DNA of 19,575 nucleotides, from positions 1 to 19,575 of the forward strand of contig DGPN01000058.1 of assembly GCA_002390455.1 (NCBI GenBank). Reading direction: 5' to 3'. The translations under genes were made by a program, and so were the position numbers. Within the stretch, counting starts at the first letter, position 1. Each line of letters begins with the position of its first letter. The DNA is from Flavobacteriaceae bacterium UBA4439 (lineage in GTDB: Bacteria > Bacteroidota > Bacteroidia > Flavobacteriales > Flavobacteriaceae). The notes under the pieces are model-generated. The model made no database searches. It saw only the letters and a list, made by a program, of their open reading frames with translations, and was not told where the DNA came from. Below are positions 1-8,557 of this stretch, piece after piece.

Positions 1-134
1 TTTTCATCTCTTGTTATGGTTTTTATCCTTTCATGGATGATTCCACTTTTTGGATTATTTATAAAGATTAGTTCTAAAGGACCTAGTTGTTGATGAAGCA
101 GCTCTGCAACCTCTTGAGCCGTAATCAAGTGCAC
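1..134 (-). CDS. Partial minus-strand reading frame at left edge, unrecognised
   Basis: An open frame of 44 codons reads on the minus strand from a possible GTG at 134-132 (or TTG at 128-126) off the left edge. Its translation looks like a folded protein: a helix-like stretch with AQEVAELLHQQLG, then LELIFINNPKSG, then IIHERIKTITRDE. It has no ATG start. A TGA lies immediately upstream in frame (140-138), so this is either an N-terminus with a non-ATG start or the surviving part of a decayed gene. I do not recognise the family. The gene is divergent from the fucosidase. The main alternative is a chance open frame in noncoding DNA, but the residue composition argues modestly against that. Confidence 0.35.
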   Translation of the reverse strand, partial: MHLITAQEVAELLHQQLGPLELIFINNPKSGIIHERIKTITRDE

Positions 135-315
135 TATTCAGTTATGCTACGAGGCCGCATTTTGGCAAAACTAAGAAATTATAATTTTATTTTCATTGAA
201 CCTGTGGGCTTTTCGCTAATAATTTTGAATAATAATCAAAATCAATGTCAGCATATTCCTAATGATGTTATTTTATTTTGAAATAGTTTGTAATTTAAAG
301 ACAAAATCTACCGTC
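135..315. other. Gene-poor AT-rich stretch upstream of the fucosidase
   Basis: No convincing gene was found here on the plus strand. On the minus strand, 258-193 reads EYADIDFDYYSKLLAKSPQVQ-like protein sequence between two stops, in a different frame from the left-edge frame. That could be a remnant of the same decayed gene. Near 275-292 two AT-rich stretches resemble the TAnnTTTG promoter element with one base missing; I do not call them as promoters. Confidence 0.3.
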
Positions 316-2673
316 ATGTTATCTCAATCCACCAAAATATTCTTAGTTCTGATTTCATACTTATTGATTATAGGATGTGCCGAATCTAAAAAAAACATAA
401 CCTACCAAACCCTCTGGTATGACGAAGCCGCAGCCGTTTGGGAAGAGGCACTTCCACTTGGAAATGGAAGGTTGGGCGTTATGGTTTTTGGTGATCCTAG
501 GAGTGATCGTATCCAATTAAACGATGATTCGCTATGGCCTCACGATCTTCAGTGGGAACATCCACCTGGTGGGCCCGAGGAATTAAAGTCCATTCGAGAA
601 ATTCTTTTGCAAGGAGATGCGAAATCTGCAGATTCTCTGATGGTTCACTATTTTTCCAACAAGTCCATTACCCGTTCGCACCAAACTTTGGGGGACTTGT
701 ATCTAAACTGGGACCATCGTGATGTATCAGACTATAAACGTTCGTTGGATTTGAGTACTGCTATTTCGCATACCCAATATAAAGCAGAAGGTTATGACGT
801 TGAACAAAAGGTTTTTGTATCTCATCCACATCAAACCATGGTCATCACCCTTAGCTCCAAGCATCCAAAGGGATTGAATGGAAATATCAGATTGGATCGT
901 CCCCTAGATGAGGGAGAAAAAACGGTTACGGTCAAAAGTTTTGATCAACAAATTCTTATGCAAGGAGAGGTGACCCAGCGAGCAGGGAAATTTAAATCTG
1001 AACCACATCCCATATTGTCGGGGGTTAAGTTTGAGACTCGACTTTCCGCCCAGCATACAGGAGGTAAGATTACATCGGTGGATAATGGGCTAGCATTGGC
1101 TGGCGTGAAGAAACTAACCCTTTTTATTGTGAGTAATTCGGATTATTATACTCCACAGTATGCAGAGAAAAACAATAAAGAACTGAAAAAAGTATTGGCA
1201 ACCAACTTGAAAGAGATTGAGAGTTTACACATCAAGGATCATCAATCTTATTTTAACAGAACCCAACTAGAATTGGGAGGAGATAAGGCTCTTAGTCTGC
1301 TTACTACCGATGAAAGATTGAAAAGAGTAAAAGCAGATTCGTTGGATCCGGGATTGAGTCAACTTTTGTTTGACTATGGTCGTTACTTACTTATTGGATC
1401 TTCACGACCTGGTACCCAACCTGCCAACCTTCAGGGCTTATGGAATAAACACATCAATGCTCCTTGGAATGCTGATTACCATCTAAATATTAATTTACAG
1501 ATGAACTATTGGTTGGCCAACCTTACAGGTCTTCACGAATTGAATGAACCATTATTTGACTATCTGGATCGCTTGTTGGAGAGTGGAAAGATCACTGCTC
1601 AAAAGAATTTTGGAATGCGAGGCAGTGTTTTTCCCCATGCCACAGATCTTTGGGTCCCTTCGTGGCTCAGAGCTGCAACAGCCTATTGGGGCGTTTCATT
1701 TGGAGCAGGGGGGTGGATGATGCAGCATTATTGGTATCACTATCAATTTACAAAGGATGAGAACTTCCTCAGAACTCGAGCATATCCCGCCATGGAACAA
1801 GTAGCACTCTTTTATTCGGATTGGCTGGTAGAAGATCCCAGAGACCAAACATTAATTTCGTTACCATCATCTTCTCCAGAAAACCGATACATTAACCAAA
1901 AAGGGGAATCAGTTGCGCTGTGTAGGGGCAGTGCTATGGATCAGCAGGTGATTCATGAAATCTTTAGCAATTACCTTGAAGCCAGTGAAATTTTAAAAAT
2001 CAGAAGTGAGCTGACATTAAAAATCGCTGAACAACTCAAAAAACTGAGACCCGGTTTTGTATTGGGGAAAGAAGGAAGGATACTCGAATGGGATAGAGAA
2101 TACGAAGAGCCTGAACCTGGGCACAGGCATATGTCTCATTTGTATGGATTTCATCCTGGAGACCAAATTTCCAAAGATCAAGATCCCGAACTCTTCCAAG
2201 CCGTTAGAAAAACTTTAGATTATCGACTGGAAAATGGTGGGGCTGGAACAGGTTGGAGTAGGGCATGGCTGATCAACTGCTCAGCCCGATTGATGGATGG
2301 GGAAATGGCTCACAATCACATTCAATTGCTGTTTCAGAAATCCATGTTCAAAAATTTGTTTGATGCCCACCCTCCATTTCAAATTGATGGAAACTTTGGA
2401 TTTACCTCTGGGGTAGTGGAAATGCTTCTTCAATCTCATGAAAGCAGTGGTATTAGATTATTACCGGCATTACCTAAGGCATGGAAAAAAGGTAGCGTAA
2501 AAGGACTCATTGCTAGGGGAAACATAACCGTAAATATGGATTGGGACAATGGAAAGCTTGGAAAGCTTATGCTTAAATCGAATGAGAAACAGTCAGTAAA
2601 ACTATTGTATCTCGACAAGGAGTATATTTTTGATCTCCAACAAAACAAACCATTGATTTACGATTTTCAATGA
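316..2673 (+). CDS. GH95 family alpha-L-fucosidase, lipoprotein
   Basis: The 785-residue product matches glycoside hydrolase family 95, inverting enzymes that remove terminal alpha-1,2-linked L-fucose (some members act on L-galactose) from glycans. The order is N-terminal beta-sandwich, (alpha/alpha)6 barrel and C-terminal beta domain. Residues expected at the active site are visible: the Asn pair N391/N393 in LNINLQMNYW, the general acid E522 in SSSPENRY, and the base-partner D691 in FQIDGNFG. I chose the ATG at 316 because it gives a short hydrophobic signal ending in LIIGC, a lipobox with Cys at about residue 21; the upstream in-frame ATG at 262 would spoil this. It is probably anchored in the outer or inner membrane facing the periplasm. 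No SusC/SusD pair or other glycosidase lies next to it, so it looks like a solitary enzyme in this window. Substrate beyond the family level is unknown. Confidence 0.93.
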   Translation: MLSQSTKIFLVLISYLLIIGCAESKKNITYQTLWYDEAAAVWEEALPLGNGRLGVMVFGDPRSDRIQLNDDSLWPHDLQWEHPPGGPEELKSIREILLQGDAKSADSLMVHYFSNKSITRSHQTLGDLYLNWDHRDVSDYKRSLDLSTAISHTQYKAEGYDVEQKVFVSHPHQTMVITLSSKHPKGLNGNIRLDRPLDEGEKTVTVKSFDQQILMQGEVTQRAGKFKSEPHPILSGVKFETRLSAQHTGGKITSVDNGLALAGVKKLTLFIVSNSDYYTPQYAEKNNKELKKVLATNLKEIESLHIKDHQSYFNRTQLELGGDKALSLLTTDERLKRVKADSLDPGLSQLLFDYGRYLLIGSSRPGTQPANLQGLWNKHINAPWNADYHLNINLQMNYWLANLTGLHELNEPLFDYLDRLLESGKITAQKNFGMRGSVFPHATDLWVPSWLRAATAYWGVSFGAGGWMMQHYWYHYQFTKDENFLRTRAYPAMEQVALFYSDWLVEDPRDQTLISLPSSSPENRYINQKGESVALCRGSAMDQQVIHEIFSNYLEASEILKIRSELTLKIAEQLKKLRPGFVLGKEGRILEWDREYEEPEPGHRHMSHLYGFHPGDQISKDQDPELFQAVRKTLDYRLENGGAGTGWSRAWLINCSARLMDGEMAHNHIQLLFQKSMFKNLFDAHPPFQIDGNFGFTSGVVEMLLQSHESSGIRLLPALPKAWKKGSVKGLIARGNITVNMDWDNGKLGKLMLKSNEKQSVKLLYLDKEYIFDLQQNKPLIYDFQ

Positions 2674-2742
2674 TCTGTTGAAATTTTTTGGGGGCTCTAT
2701 TAGGGATGTTTGATTCAAAATTCCGCTTTAATTCCTATATGC

Positions 2743-2750
2743 TATCTTTG
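2743..2750 (+). promoter_or_regulatory. Candidate -7 promoter element for the antiporter gene
   Basis: TATCTTTG fits the Bacteroidota housekeeping -7 consensus TAnnTTTG. It ends 14 bases before the antiporter ATG, so the leader would be very short. I see no good TTG -33 box at the usual spacing. Confidence 0.45.
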
Positions 2751-2764
2751 ACCAAATTTAATCC

Positions 2765-3700
2765 ATGGCCTTTTTTGCAGTAATAATTGGAATATTTATC
2801 CTTATTAAAGGGGGAGATTGGTTGATGCGAGCTGCTGTGGCTCTTTCCTTGCGCTTTTCTATCCCTAAGATTGTCATCGGGATGACGGTAGTTTCTTTTG
2901 CTACTTCAGCGCCTGAATTAATTGTTAGTATTCAGTCTGCGTTGAGTGGACACCCTGACTTGGCTTTGGGGAATGTTGTAGGTTCAAATATTGCAAACCT
3001 CGGTCTTGTATTGGCCGTTACCATTATAATTTCTCCTATTGATGTCACATCGAGTTTTTACAAAACCGATTGGCCTATGATGATGTTGGCTTCATTACTT
3101 TTTTATTTTTTTATTGTCATCGATAACAAGTTGGTGGCTTATGAAGGAGCCATTCTATTTGTTTTGCTTCTGGTTTTTATGGTTTATTTGATCAAGTATC
3201 AAAAAACGGCAGTTTTGGATGAAGCACCCGAAGACGATCAAGCCTTGAATGCTTCTAAAACATTTACTTATTTGTTATTAGGAGGATTTTCTTTGTGGTT
3301 GGGATCCGAAACTTTGATAAAAGGTGCAGTAAGTTTGGCTCATGATTTAGGAGTAAGTGAACGAATCATCAGTGTTTCCATTATTTCGTTGGGAACAAGT
3401 ATTCCCGAGCTTTCGGCTTCGATAATTGCAATTCTAAATAAAGAAAAAGCCATTTCCTTGGGCAATCTCATAGGGTCCAATATTTTCAATTTACTCGCTG
3501 TTATGGGCATAACCTCCATGATTCACCCTGTGGAGATTCAGGATAAAGGATTGTTGAGTAATGACATTTGGTGGATGTTTGGCATTTCTTTTTTGATCCT
3601 ACCTTTGGTATTTTTCCCTCGAGGATCTAAGTTGGCTTGGATCGATGGCCTGATATTGTTGATCCTTTATAGTATTTTTATTCTACCCTTATTTATATAA
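2765..3700 (+). CDS. Calcium/sodium antiporter, CaCA superfamily (YrbG-like)
   Basis: This 311-residue inner-membrane protein has the internal duplication typical of K+-independent bacterial Na+/Ca2+ exchangers. The first half carries the alpha-1 repeat (GMTVVSFATSAPELIVS, about residues 39-55) followed by GNVVGSNIANLG. The second half carries the alpha-2 repeat (SLGTSIPELSASI) followed by GNLIGSNIFNLL. The acidic residues in the two PE motifs are the expected ion ligands. About ten hydrophobic segments are visible, with an acidic cytoplasmic linker near residues 150-165 (DEAPEDDQ). It likely exports Ca2+ in exchange for Na+. Length is normal for the family. It has its own likely promoter and is followed directly by a hairpin terminator, so it appears monocistronic. 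Confidence 0.93.
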   Translation: MAFFAVIIGIFILIKGGDWLMRAAVALSLRFSIPKIVIGMTVVSFATSAPELIVSIQSALSGHPDLALGNVVGSNIANLGLVLAVTIIISPIDVTSSFYKTDWPMMMLASLLFYFFIVIDNKLVAYEGAILFVLLLVFMVYLIKYQKTAVLDEAPEDDQALNASKTFTYLLLGGFSLWLGSETLIKGAVSLAHDLGVSERIISVSIISLGTSIPELSASIIAILNKEKAISLGNLIGSNIFNLLAVMGITSMIHPVEIQDKGLLSNDIWWMFGISFLILPLVFFPRGSKLAWIDGLILLILYSIFILPLFI

Positions 3701-3726
3701 AAAATCCCACTATAAAGTGGGATTTT
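3701..3726. terminator. Bidirectional intrinsic terminator between convergent genes
   Basis: A perfect 10-bp stem (aaaatcccac / gtgggatttt) closes a 6-base loop (tataaa). It starts right after the antiporter stop codon and faces the 3' end of the glutamine synthetase gene on the minus strand. The stem flanks supply T-tracts in both directions, so it can serve both genes. Confidence 0.85.
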
Positions 3727-3765
3727 AAACATCAAGTTTCAGCTATTTAAATAAATATAGTAGTA

Positions 3766-4773
3766 TTAAACTTTAGCTGACTTAACTGTTTTGATGATTC
3801 TACTTGCAATCTTGTATGGATCTCCGTTAGAAGCAGGTCTTCTGTCTTCCAACCAACCTTTCCATCCTTGCTCTACAGTCATGATGGGAATTCTGATGGA
3901 TGCTCCACGGTCAGATACACCAAAGCTGAATTCATCTATGGATTGCGTTTCGTGATCTCCAGTAAGTCGTTGGTCATTGTATGCACCATAAACATCGATA
4001 TGTTCTTTTACAACGGGTCGGAAAGCCTCACATATTTTTTCATAAATCTCTTTAGAACCACAAGTTCTTAAAATTTCATTGGAGAAGTTGGCATGCATTC
4101 CAGAGCCATTCCAGTCGGTAGCTCCAAGGGGTTTTGGATGCCAGTTGATGGCCAATCCGTACTTTTCACCCAATCGCTCCAATAGATATCTAGAAATCCA
4201 AATTTGATCTCCAGCTTCTTTAGCTCCTTTGGAGAAACATTGATATTCCCATTGTCCAGAAGCCACCTCAGCGTTGATTCCTTCAACATTGATACCTGCT
4301 TCCAAACATTGCTCTAAATGTTCTTCGATCATCTCTCTGCCAAAGGCATTTTTGGCCCCTGCCGAACAGTAGAATTGCCCTTGAGGGGTTTGATCTTTTG
4401 GAAAACCTAAAGGCAAATTGGTTTCGGGATCCCATAGAAAGTATTCTTGCTCAAATCCAAACCAAAAATCATTATCATCATCATCAATGGTTGCTCTTCC
4501 GTTGGACACGTGAGGAGTACTATCGGCGTTAAGCACTTCAGTCATTACCAAATATCCATTTTTCCGATCTGGGTCTGGATATAATGCCACGGGCTTAAGC
4601 AGACAATCTGAGGAGTTTCCTTCGGCTTGTTGGGTTGAAGAACCATCGAATGACCACATAGGACAACCTTCTAATGTGCCATCAAAATCACTCACGATCT
4701 TTGTTTTGCTTCGCAAACTGGCTGTAGGCTTATAGCCATCCAACCAAATGTATTCCAATTTAGACTTACTCAT
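3766..4773 (-). CDS. Type II (beta-grasp, eukaryotic-like) glutamine synthetase
   Basis: The 335-residue enzyme makes glutamine from glutamate, ammonia and ATP in the cytoplasm. Its length and motifs fit the short GSII class rather than bacterial GSI (about 470 residues): a beta-grasp N-terminus with CPMWSFDGSSTQQAEG, the metal-binding FGFEQEYFLWD, the ATP/glutamate motif NWHPKPLGATDWNGSGMHAN, and the C-terminal RGASIRIP. There is no GSI-type adenylylation loop. I start it at the ATG at 4773 (MSKSKLEYIWLDGY); the upstream in-frame ATG at 4803 overlaps the likely -7 promoter element and adds ten residues atypical of the family. It is divergent from glnN, an arrangement I believe is common in flavobacteria. 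Regulation is probably transcriptional; I see no obvious operator. Confidence 0.95.
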   Translation of the reverse strand: MSKSKLEYIWLDGYKPTASLRSKTKIVSDFDGTLEGCPMWSFDGSSTQQAEGNSSDCLLKPVALYPDPDRKNGYLVMTEVLNADSTPHVSNGRATIDDDDNDFWFGFEQEYFLWDPETNLPLGFPKDQTPQGQFYCSAGAKNAFGREMIEEHLEQCLEAGINVEGINAEVASGQWEYQCFSKGAKEAGDQIWISRYLLERLGEKYGLAINWHPKPLGATDWNGSGMHANFSNEILRTCGSKEIYEKICEAFRPVVKEHIDVYGAYNDQRLTGDHETQSIDEFSFGVSDRGASIRIPIMTVEQGWKGWLEDRRPASNGDPYKIASRIIKTVKSAKV

Positions 4774-4800
4774 ATAATTAATTTTTAGTTTTCTAATATT

Positions 4801-4808
4801 CAAAAATA
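4801..4808 (-). promoter_or_regulatory. Candidate -7 promoter element for type II glutamine synthetase
   Basis: On the minus strand this reads TATTTTTG, matching TAnnTTTG, 27 bases upstream of the chosen ATG at 4773. No clear -33 element was found. It supports the shorter start. Confidence 0.4.
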
Positions 4809-4952
4809 AAATTTCTTGAATATACCACCCCTTTTCAGGGAGTTAATTCTAAAAACTATTAAACATTTTTATGAACACCTTAATTTTTTTGGGGTAAATT
4901 TTGATTATCACAAAATTTTGGGACACTAATCTAAAATTTTTCATTTATAAAT

Positions 4953-4960
4953 TATCTTTG
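4953..4960 (+). promoter_or_regulatory. Candidate -7 promoter element for glnN
   Basis: TATCTTTG matches TAnnTTTG and ends 24 bases before the ATG at 4985. It is identical to the element before the antiporter gene. It makes the upstream TTG at 4901 an implausible start. Confidence 0.5.
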
Positions 4961-4984
4961 TTTAGTTTCCAAAACACCTCACTG

Positions 4985-7171
4985 ATGAACTACTTGAGAA
5001 AAAAAAGTCTCGAAAATCTTTTTGGCAAGCAACCAAAATCATTTGAAAATGATCAAAAATACTCTTCTCTTTTTGCGAGCCATGTATTTACTGATGCTGT
5101 ATTAGAACAATACGTCAATAAAGAAACATATAATCAGGTTGCCCAAGCTGTAAATAAGGGGTCGAAAATCAACCGAAGATATGCAGATCAAATTGCCGCT
5201 TCTCTCAAAGCCTGGGCGATGTCCAAAGGAGCGACCCATTATACCCATTGGTTTCAACCTTTGACTGGAGGAACAGCAGAAAAACACGATGCTTTTTTTG
5301 ACCTCCAATCCTCGGGTAAACCTATGGAAAATTTTGAAGGGACTCAATTGGTGCAGCAAGAACCAGATGCTTCCAGTTTTCCCAGTGGTGGGATTCGCAA
5401 TACTTTCGAAGCCCGAGGCTATACTGCTTGGGACCCTACTTCTCCTGCCTTTATCCTCGATAAAACGCTTTGTATCCCGACCATCTTTGTTTCTTATACT
5501 GGAGAAGCATTGGATTATAAAACCCCGCTACTTAAATCCATTCAGTCGCTAGACAATGCTGCCACGGAAATTTGTAAATACTTTGATAAAAATGTAACCA
5601 AGGTCAATGCTACTTTGGGTTGGGAGCAAGAGTATTTTTTGGTGGACAAGTCTTTGGCTGCCTCTAGACCAGATCTAATCATTACCGGTAGAACACTTTT
5701 TGGTCATCAGCCTTCCAAAGGACAACAGTTGGATGATCATTATTTTGGTTCCATTCCCCCACGTGTGCTCTCTTATATGAAAGAATTGGAACATTCGGCC
5801 ATTCAATTGGGAATTCCCCTCAAAACCCGCCACAATGAAGTTGCTCCTGGTCAATTTGAGTTGGCGCCTGTTTATGAAGAGGCCAATTTGTCTGTCGACC
5901 ACAATTCTTTAGTGATGGACTTGATGCGAAAAATTGCAAACAAGCACGATTTTATTGTGCTATTTCACGAAAAGCCTTTTGAGGGTATTAACGGATCAGG
6001 AAAACACAACAACTGGTCTCTATCTACCAATACTGGAGTCAACTTGCTGAGTCCGGGTAAAACCCCGATGAGCAATCTTCAGTTCCTCACCTTCTTTATC
6101 AACACTATTGCAGCTGTCTTGACGCATGAGTCCTTGATGAGGGCTTCGATTGCAAGTGCAAGTAATGATTTTCGACTGGGATCGAGTGAAGCACCGCCTG
6201 CCATACTCTCTGTTTTTATAGGAAAACAATTGACGGCTGTTCTGGATAACTTGGAAAATGTTTCCAAAGGGAAACTTTCACCCGAAGAAAAAACGGATCT
6301 CAAGCTCAATGTTATTGGGAAAATTCCTGAGATCCTATTGGACAATACCGATAGAAATAGGACATCTCCATTTGCCTTTACAGGAAATAAATTCGAGTTT
6401 AGGGCAGTGGGCTCTAAGTCAAATTGTGCCAAGTCTATTACGGTTCTCAATGCCGCAGTAGCCCAACAATTGGAAAAATTTGGCAAGGAGGTTGAAGACT
6501 TGATTGAGAAAAAGGAGATGAAAAAGGACGATGCCATTTTTAATGCCTTGAGAGACAACCTGAAAGGGATTAAAAACATACTTTTTGAAGGGGACGGCTA
6601 TAGTGATATATGGATAGAAGAGGCAAAAAAGCGAGGACTGAGCCACAATCAAAATACCCCTGATGCCTTGACGGCTTATATCTCCAAAAAAAGCATTTCA
6701 CTTTTTGAACAAACAATGGTGTTTTCGGAACGAGAAGTTATGGCGAGGTACACTGTCGATCTTAAGGAATATATCATGCGGGTTCAAATTGAGTCTAGGA
6801 CTTTGGGAGACATTGCTCGAAACCATATCATTCCAACCGCAATTAAATTCCAAAATGTACTGATTAAAAATGTAAAAGGTTTAAAAGAAATTTATGGGAA
6901 CGATTTCCAAAAGCATGCCGAAGTGCAGTTAAAAATTATCGAACGCATCTCTGGACATATTAATGAAATCAATAAAGGGATAGTGCAAATGGTTGAAACC
7001 CGAAAATCTTTGAATAAGATTGAAGAAGAATATGAAAAAGCCCATGCTTATTGTGAAAAAGTATTGCCTTTTTTGAAAGACATCAGATATCACTGTGATA
7101 AGTTAGAGTTGGTCACAGACGATGACCTATGGCCCTTGGCCAAATACCGAGAACTTTTGTTTTGTCGTTGA
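4985..7171 (+). CDS. glnN: Type III glutamine synthetase (GlnN)
   Basis: A 728-residue glutamine synthetase of the large GSIII class first known from Bacteroides and cyanobacteria. The catalytic core shows GWEQEYFLVD (metal-binding Glu), the RHNEVAPGQFELAPVYEE block, NGSGKHNNWSLST, and the FRLGSSEAPPAI and FEFRAVGSKSNC blocks. The N-terminal GSIII domain includes the THWFQPLTGGTAEKHD signature. A long helical C-terminal extension (about residues 560-728) with charged coiled-coil character is also typical. I use the ATG at 4985, which follows a good -7 element; frame continues upstream only through a TTG. It shares the intergenic region with the divergent type II enzyme, so the cell holds two different glutamine synthetases that probably differ in nitrogen-status control. 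The 3' end is followed by purM after 65 bases. Confidence 0.96.
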   Translation: MNYLRKKSLENLFGKQPKSFENDQKYSSLFASHVFTDAVLEQYVNKETYNQVAQAVNKGSKINRRYADQIAASLKAWAMSKGATHYTHWFQPLTGGTAEKHDAFFDLQSSGKPMENFEGTQLVQQEPDASSFPSGGIRNTFEARGYTAWDPTSPAFILDKTLCIPTIFVSYTGEALDYKTPLLKSIQSLDNAATEICKYFDKNVTKVNATLGWEQEYFLVDKSLAASRPDLIITGRTLFGHQPSKGQQLDDHYFGSIPPRVLSYMKELEHSAIQLGIPLKTRHNEVAPGQFELAPVYEEANLSVDHNSLVMDLMRKIANKHDFIVLFHEKPFEGINGSGKHNNWSLSTNTGVNLLSPGKTPMSNLQFLTFFINTIAAVLTHESLMRASIASASNDFRLGSSEAPPAILSVFIGKQLTAVLDNLENVSKGKLSPEEKTDLKLNVIGKIPEILLDNTDRNRTSPFAFTGNKFEFRAVGSKSNCAKSITVLNAAVAQQLEKFGKEVEDLIEKKEMKKDDAIFNALRDNLKGIKNILFEGDGYSDIWIEEAKKRGLSHNQNTPDALTAYISKKSISLFEQTMVFSEREVMARYTVDLKEYIMRVQIESRTLGDIARNHIIPTAIKFQNVLIKNVKGLKEIYGNDFQKHAEVQLKIIERISGHINEINKGIVQMVETRKSLNKIEEEYEKAHAYCEKVLPFLKDIRYHCDKLELVTDDDLWPLAKYRELLFCR

Positions 7172-7212
7172 TAAAAAAAAAATCGAATCCCAATGGGTTA
7201 GGGGAATAGTAT

Positions 7213-7220
7213 TAAATTTG
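7213..7220 (+). promoter_or_regulatory. Candidate -7 promoter element for purM
   Basis: TAAATTTG matches TAnnTTTG and ends 16 bases before the purM ATG. It suggests purM is transcribed separately from glnN. The -33 element is not obvious. Confidence 0.4.
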
Positions 7221-7236
7221 AATTCTAATCAAATCA

Positions 7237-8403
7237 ATGACAGATAAAAGGTATAACCTAAGAGGTGTTTCTTCTCAGAAGGAGGACGTACACAATGCCA
7301 TAAAAAATATAGACAAGGGCCTTTTTCCAAAAGCTTTTTGCAAGGTCGTACCTGATTTTTTGACAGGAAGTGAGGCCCATTGTTTGGTCATGCATGCAGA
7401 CGGAGCAGGAACCAAAAGTTCGCTAGCTTATGCCTATTGGAGAGAAACTGGAGATCTTTCCGTTTGGAAAGGCATTGCTCAAGATGCCTTAATCATGAAT
7501 ATTGATGATCTGCTTTGCGTTGGGGTAACCAACGATATTTTGTTGTCATCTACTATTGGAAGAAATAAAAATAAGATTCCGGCCGAAGTACTATCTGCCA
7601 TCATCAATGGAACCGAAGAACTACTGGTTGATTTGGCAAAGTATGGTGTAAGAATTCACAGCACTGGAGGCGAAACGGCCGATGTTGGAGATTTGGTAAA
7701 AACCATTATTGTTGATTCTACCGTTACCGCCAGAATGAAAAGAAGTGAGGTGATAGACAATGCAAATATCAAGGCTGGTGATGTGATTGTAGGCTTGGCC
7801 TCCTTTGGGCAGGCCAGCTATGAGGATCAATACAATGGAGGTATGGGGAGCAATGGATTGACTTCGGCTCGTCATGATGTGTTTGGTGCTGCTCTGAAAG
7901 AAAAATATCCTGAGACCTTTGACAATGACTTGCCCACTGATTTAATTTACTCTGGTTCCAAAAGATTAACTGACCCCACCAATACGCCTTTGGATGTTGG
8001 ACAATTGGTGTTGTCTCCTACGCGTACCTATGCACCGGTTATTAAGGAGGTATTGGATACCATAGACCGAAAAGACATACACGGGATGGTACATTGTAGT
8101 GGGGGAGCTCAAACCAAAATTTTACATTTTATTGACCAGTTGCATATTATCAAAGACAATCTGTTTGATTGTCCTCCACTCTTCGAATTGATAAAAAACG
8201 AATCGGGTACTGATTGGAAAGAGATGTACGAAGTCTTTAATATGGGACACCGTATGGAAATTTATCTTCCCGAATCTGTAGCAGAAAAAGTGATCGCTAT
8301 TTCAAGATCATTCAATATTGATGCACAAATCGTCGGGAGGGTAGAGGCTTCTTCCTCCAAAAAGTTGACCATCTCATCCCAATGGGGGATTTTTAAATAT
8401 TGA
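7237..8403 (+). CDS. purM: Phosphoribosylformylglycinamidine cyclo-ligase (AIR synthetase)
   Basis: A 388-residue ATP-dependent enzyme of purine biosynthesis that closes FGAM to AIR. It belongs to the PurM/PurL/SelD fold. Visible landmarks are the N-terminal glycine-rich/Asp segment HADGAGTKSSLAY, the DALIMNIDDLLCVGV block, the GGETADVGD loop, and the C-terminal HCSGGAQTKI and FNMGHRMEIY blocks. It is somewhat longer than the E. coli enzyme (about 345 residues), as is usual for the Bacteroidota form. In related genomes I recall purM lying close to prfA and pyrF; here a seven-kilobase regulatory/redox block separates them. An AIR synthase-related protein of altered function is possible but less likely. 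Confidence 0.92.
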   Translation: MTDKRYNLRGVSSQKEDVHNAIKNIDKGLFPKAFCKVVPDFLTGSEAHCLVMHADGAGTKSSLAYAYWRETGDLSVWKGIAQDALIMNIDDLLCVGVTNDILLSSTIGRNKNKIPAEVLSAIINGTEELLVDLAKYGVRIHSTGGETADVGDLVKTIIVDSTVTARMKRSEVIDNANIKAGDVIVGLASFGQASYEDQYNGGMGSNGLTSARHDVFGAALKEKYPETFDNDLPTDLIYSGSKRLTDPTNTPLDVGQLVLSPTRTYAPVIKEVLDTIDRKDIHGMVHCSGGAQTKILHFIDQLHIIKDNLFDCPPLFELIKNESGTDWKEMYEVFNMGHRMEIYLPESVAEKVIAISRSFNIDAQIVGRVEASSSKKLTISSQWGIFKY

Positions 8404-8432
8404 TTTTTTATTTAAATTTATTTAAATTTTAC

Positions 8433-8460
8433 GGTAGGGTAAATGTTTTTGAGATTGTTA
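8433..8460 (+). promoter_or_regulatory. Candidate ECF promoter or operator upstream of the sigma factor
   Basis: GGTAGGGTAA, exactly 10 bases, then GATTGTTA. The same two blocks at the same spacing occur at 12474-12501, upstream of the first Rieske gene. The overall 28-base footprint is compatible with a -35/-10 pair for an alternative sigma factor. An inverted copy of TAGGGTAA (TTACCCTA) lies at 8500-8507. Promoter function is inferred from the sharing, not from a known consensus. The leader to the ATG would be about 90 bases. Confidence 0.5.
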
Positions 8461-8499
8461 AATCATTAAACAAGTATCCCTTACTAATTTAATCTTCTG

Positions 8500-8507
8500 T
8501 TACCCTA
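8500..8507 (-). repeat. Inverted copy of the TAGGGTAA half-motif
   Basis: TTACCCTA is the exact reverse complement of the core at 8435-8442, 57 bases downstream and still before the sigma factor start at 8558. It could be an operator half-site or a promoter facing purM; it may also be chance. Confidence 0.35.
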
Positions 8508-8557
8508 ATCCCAATCTGAAATGAACAATTGTTTGTATAGTAACGACCTACTGAAAA

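Noticed and set aside
87..281. Plus-strand open frame before the fucosidase
   Set aside because: Starts with TTG, has no recognisable signal or domain, is AT-rich filler, and opposes the more protein-like minus-strand frame.
4901..4984. Upstream TTG start adding 28 residues to glnN
   Set aside because: The extension covers the likely promoter element at 4953-4960 and is unlike GSIII N-termini; ATG at 4985 fits better.
6079..6579. Long antisense frame (166 codons) inside glnN
   Set aside because: Entirely within a well-conserved coding region on the other strand; the translation has no domain logic and is a shadow of glnN codon usage.
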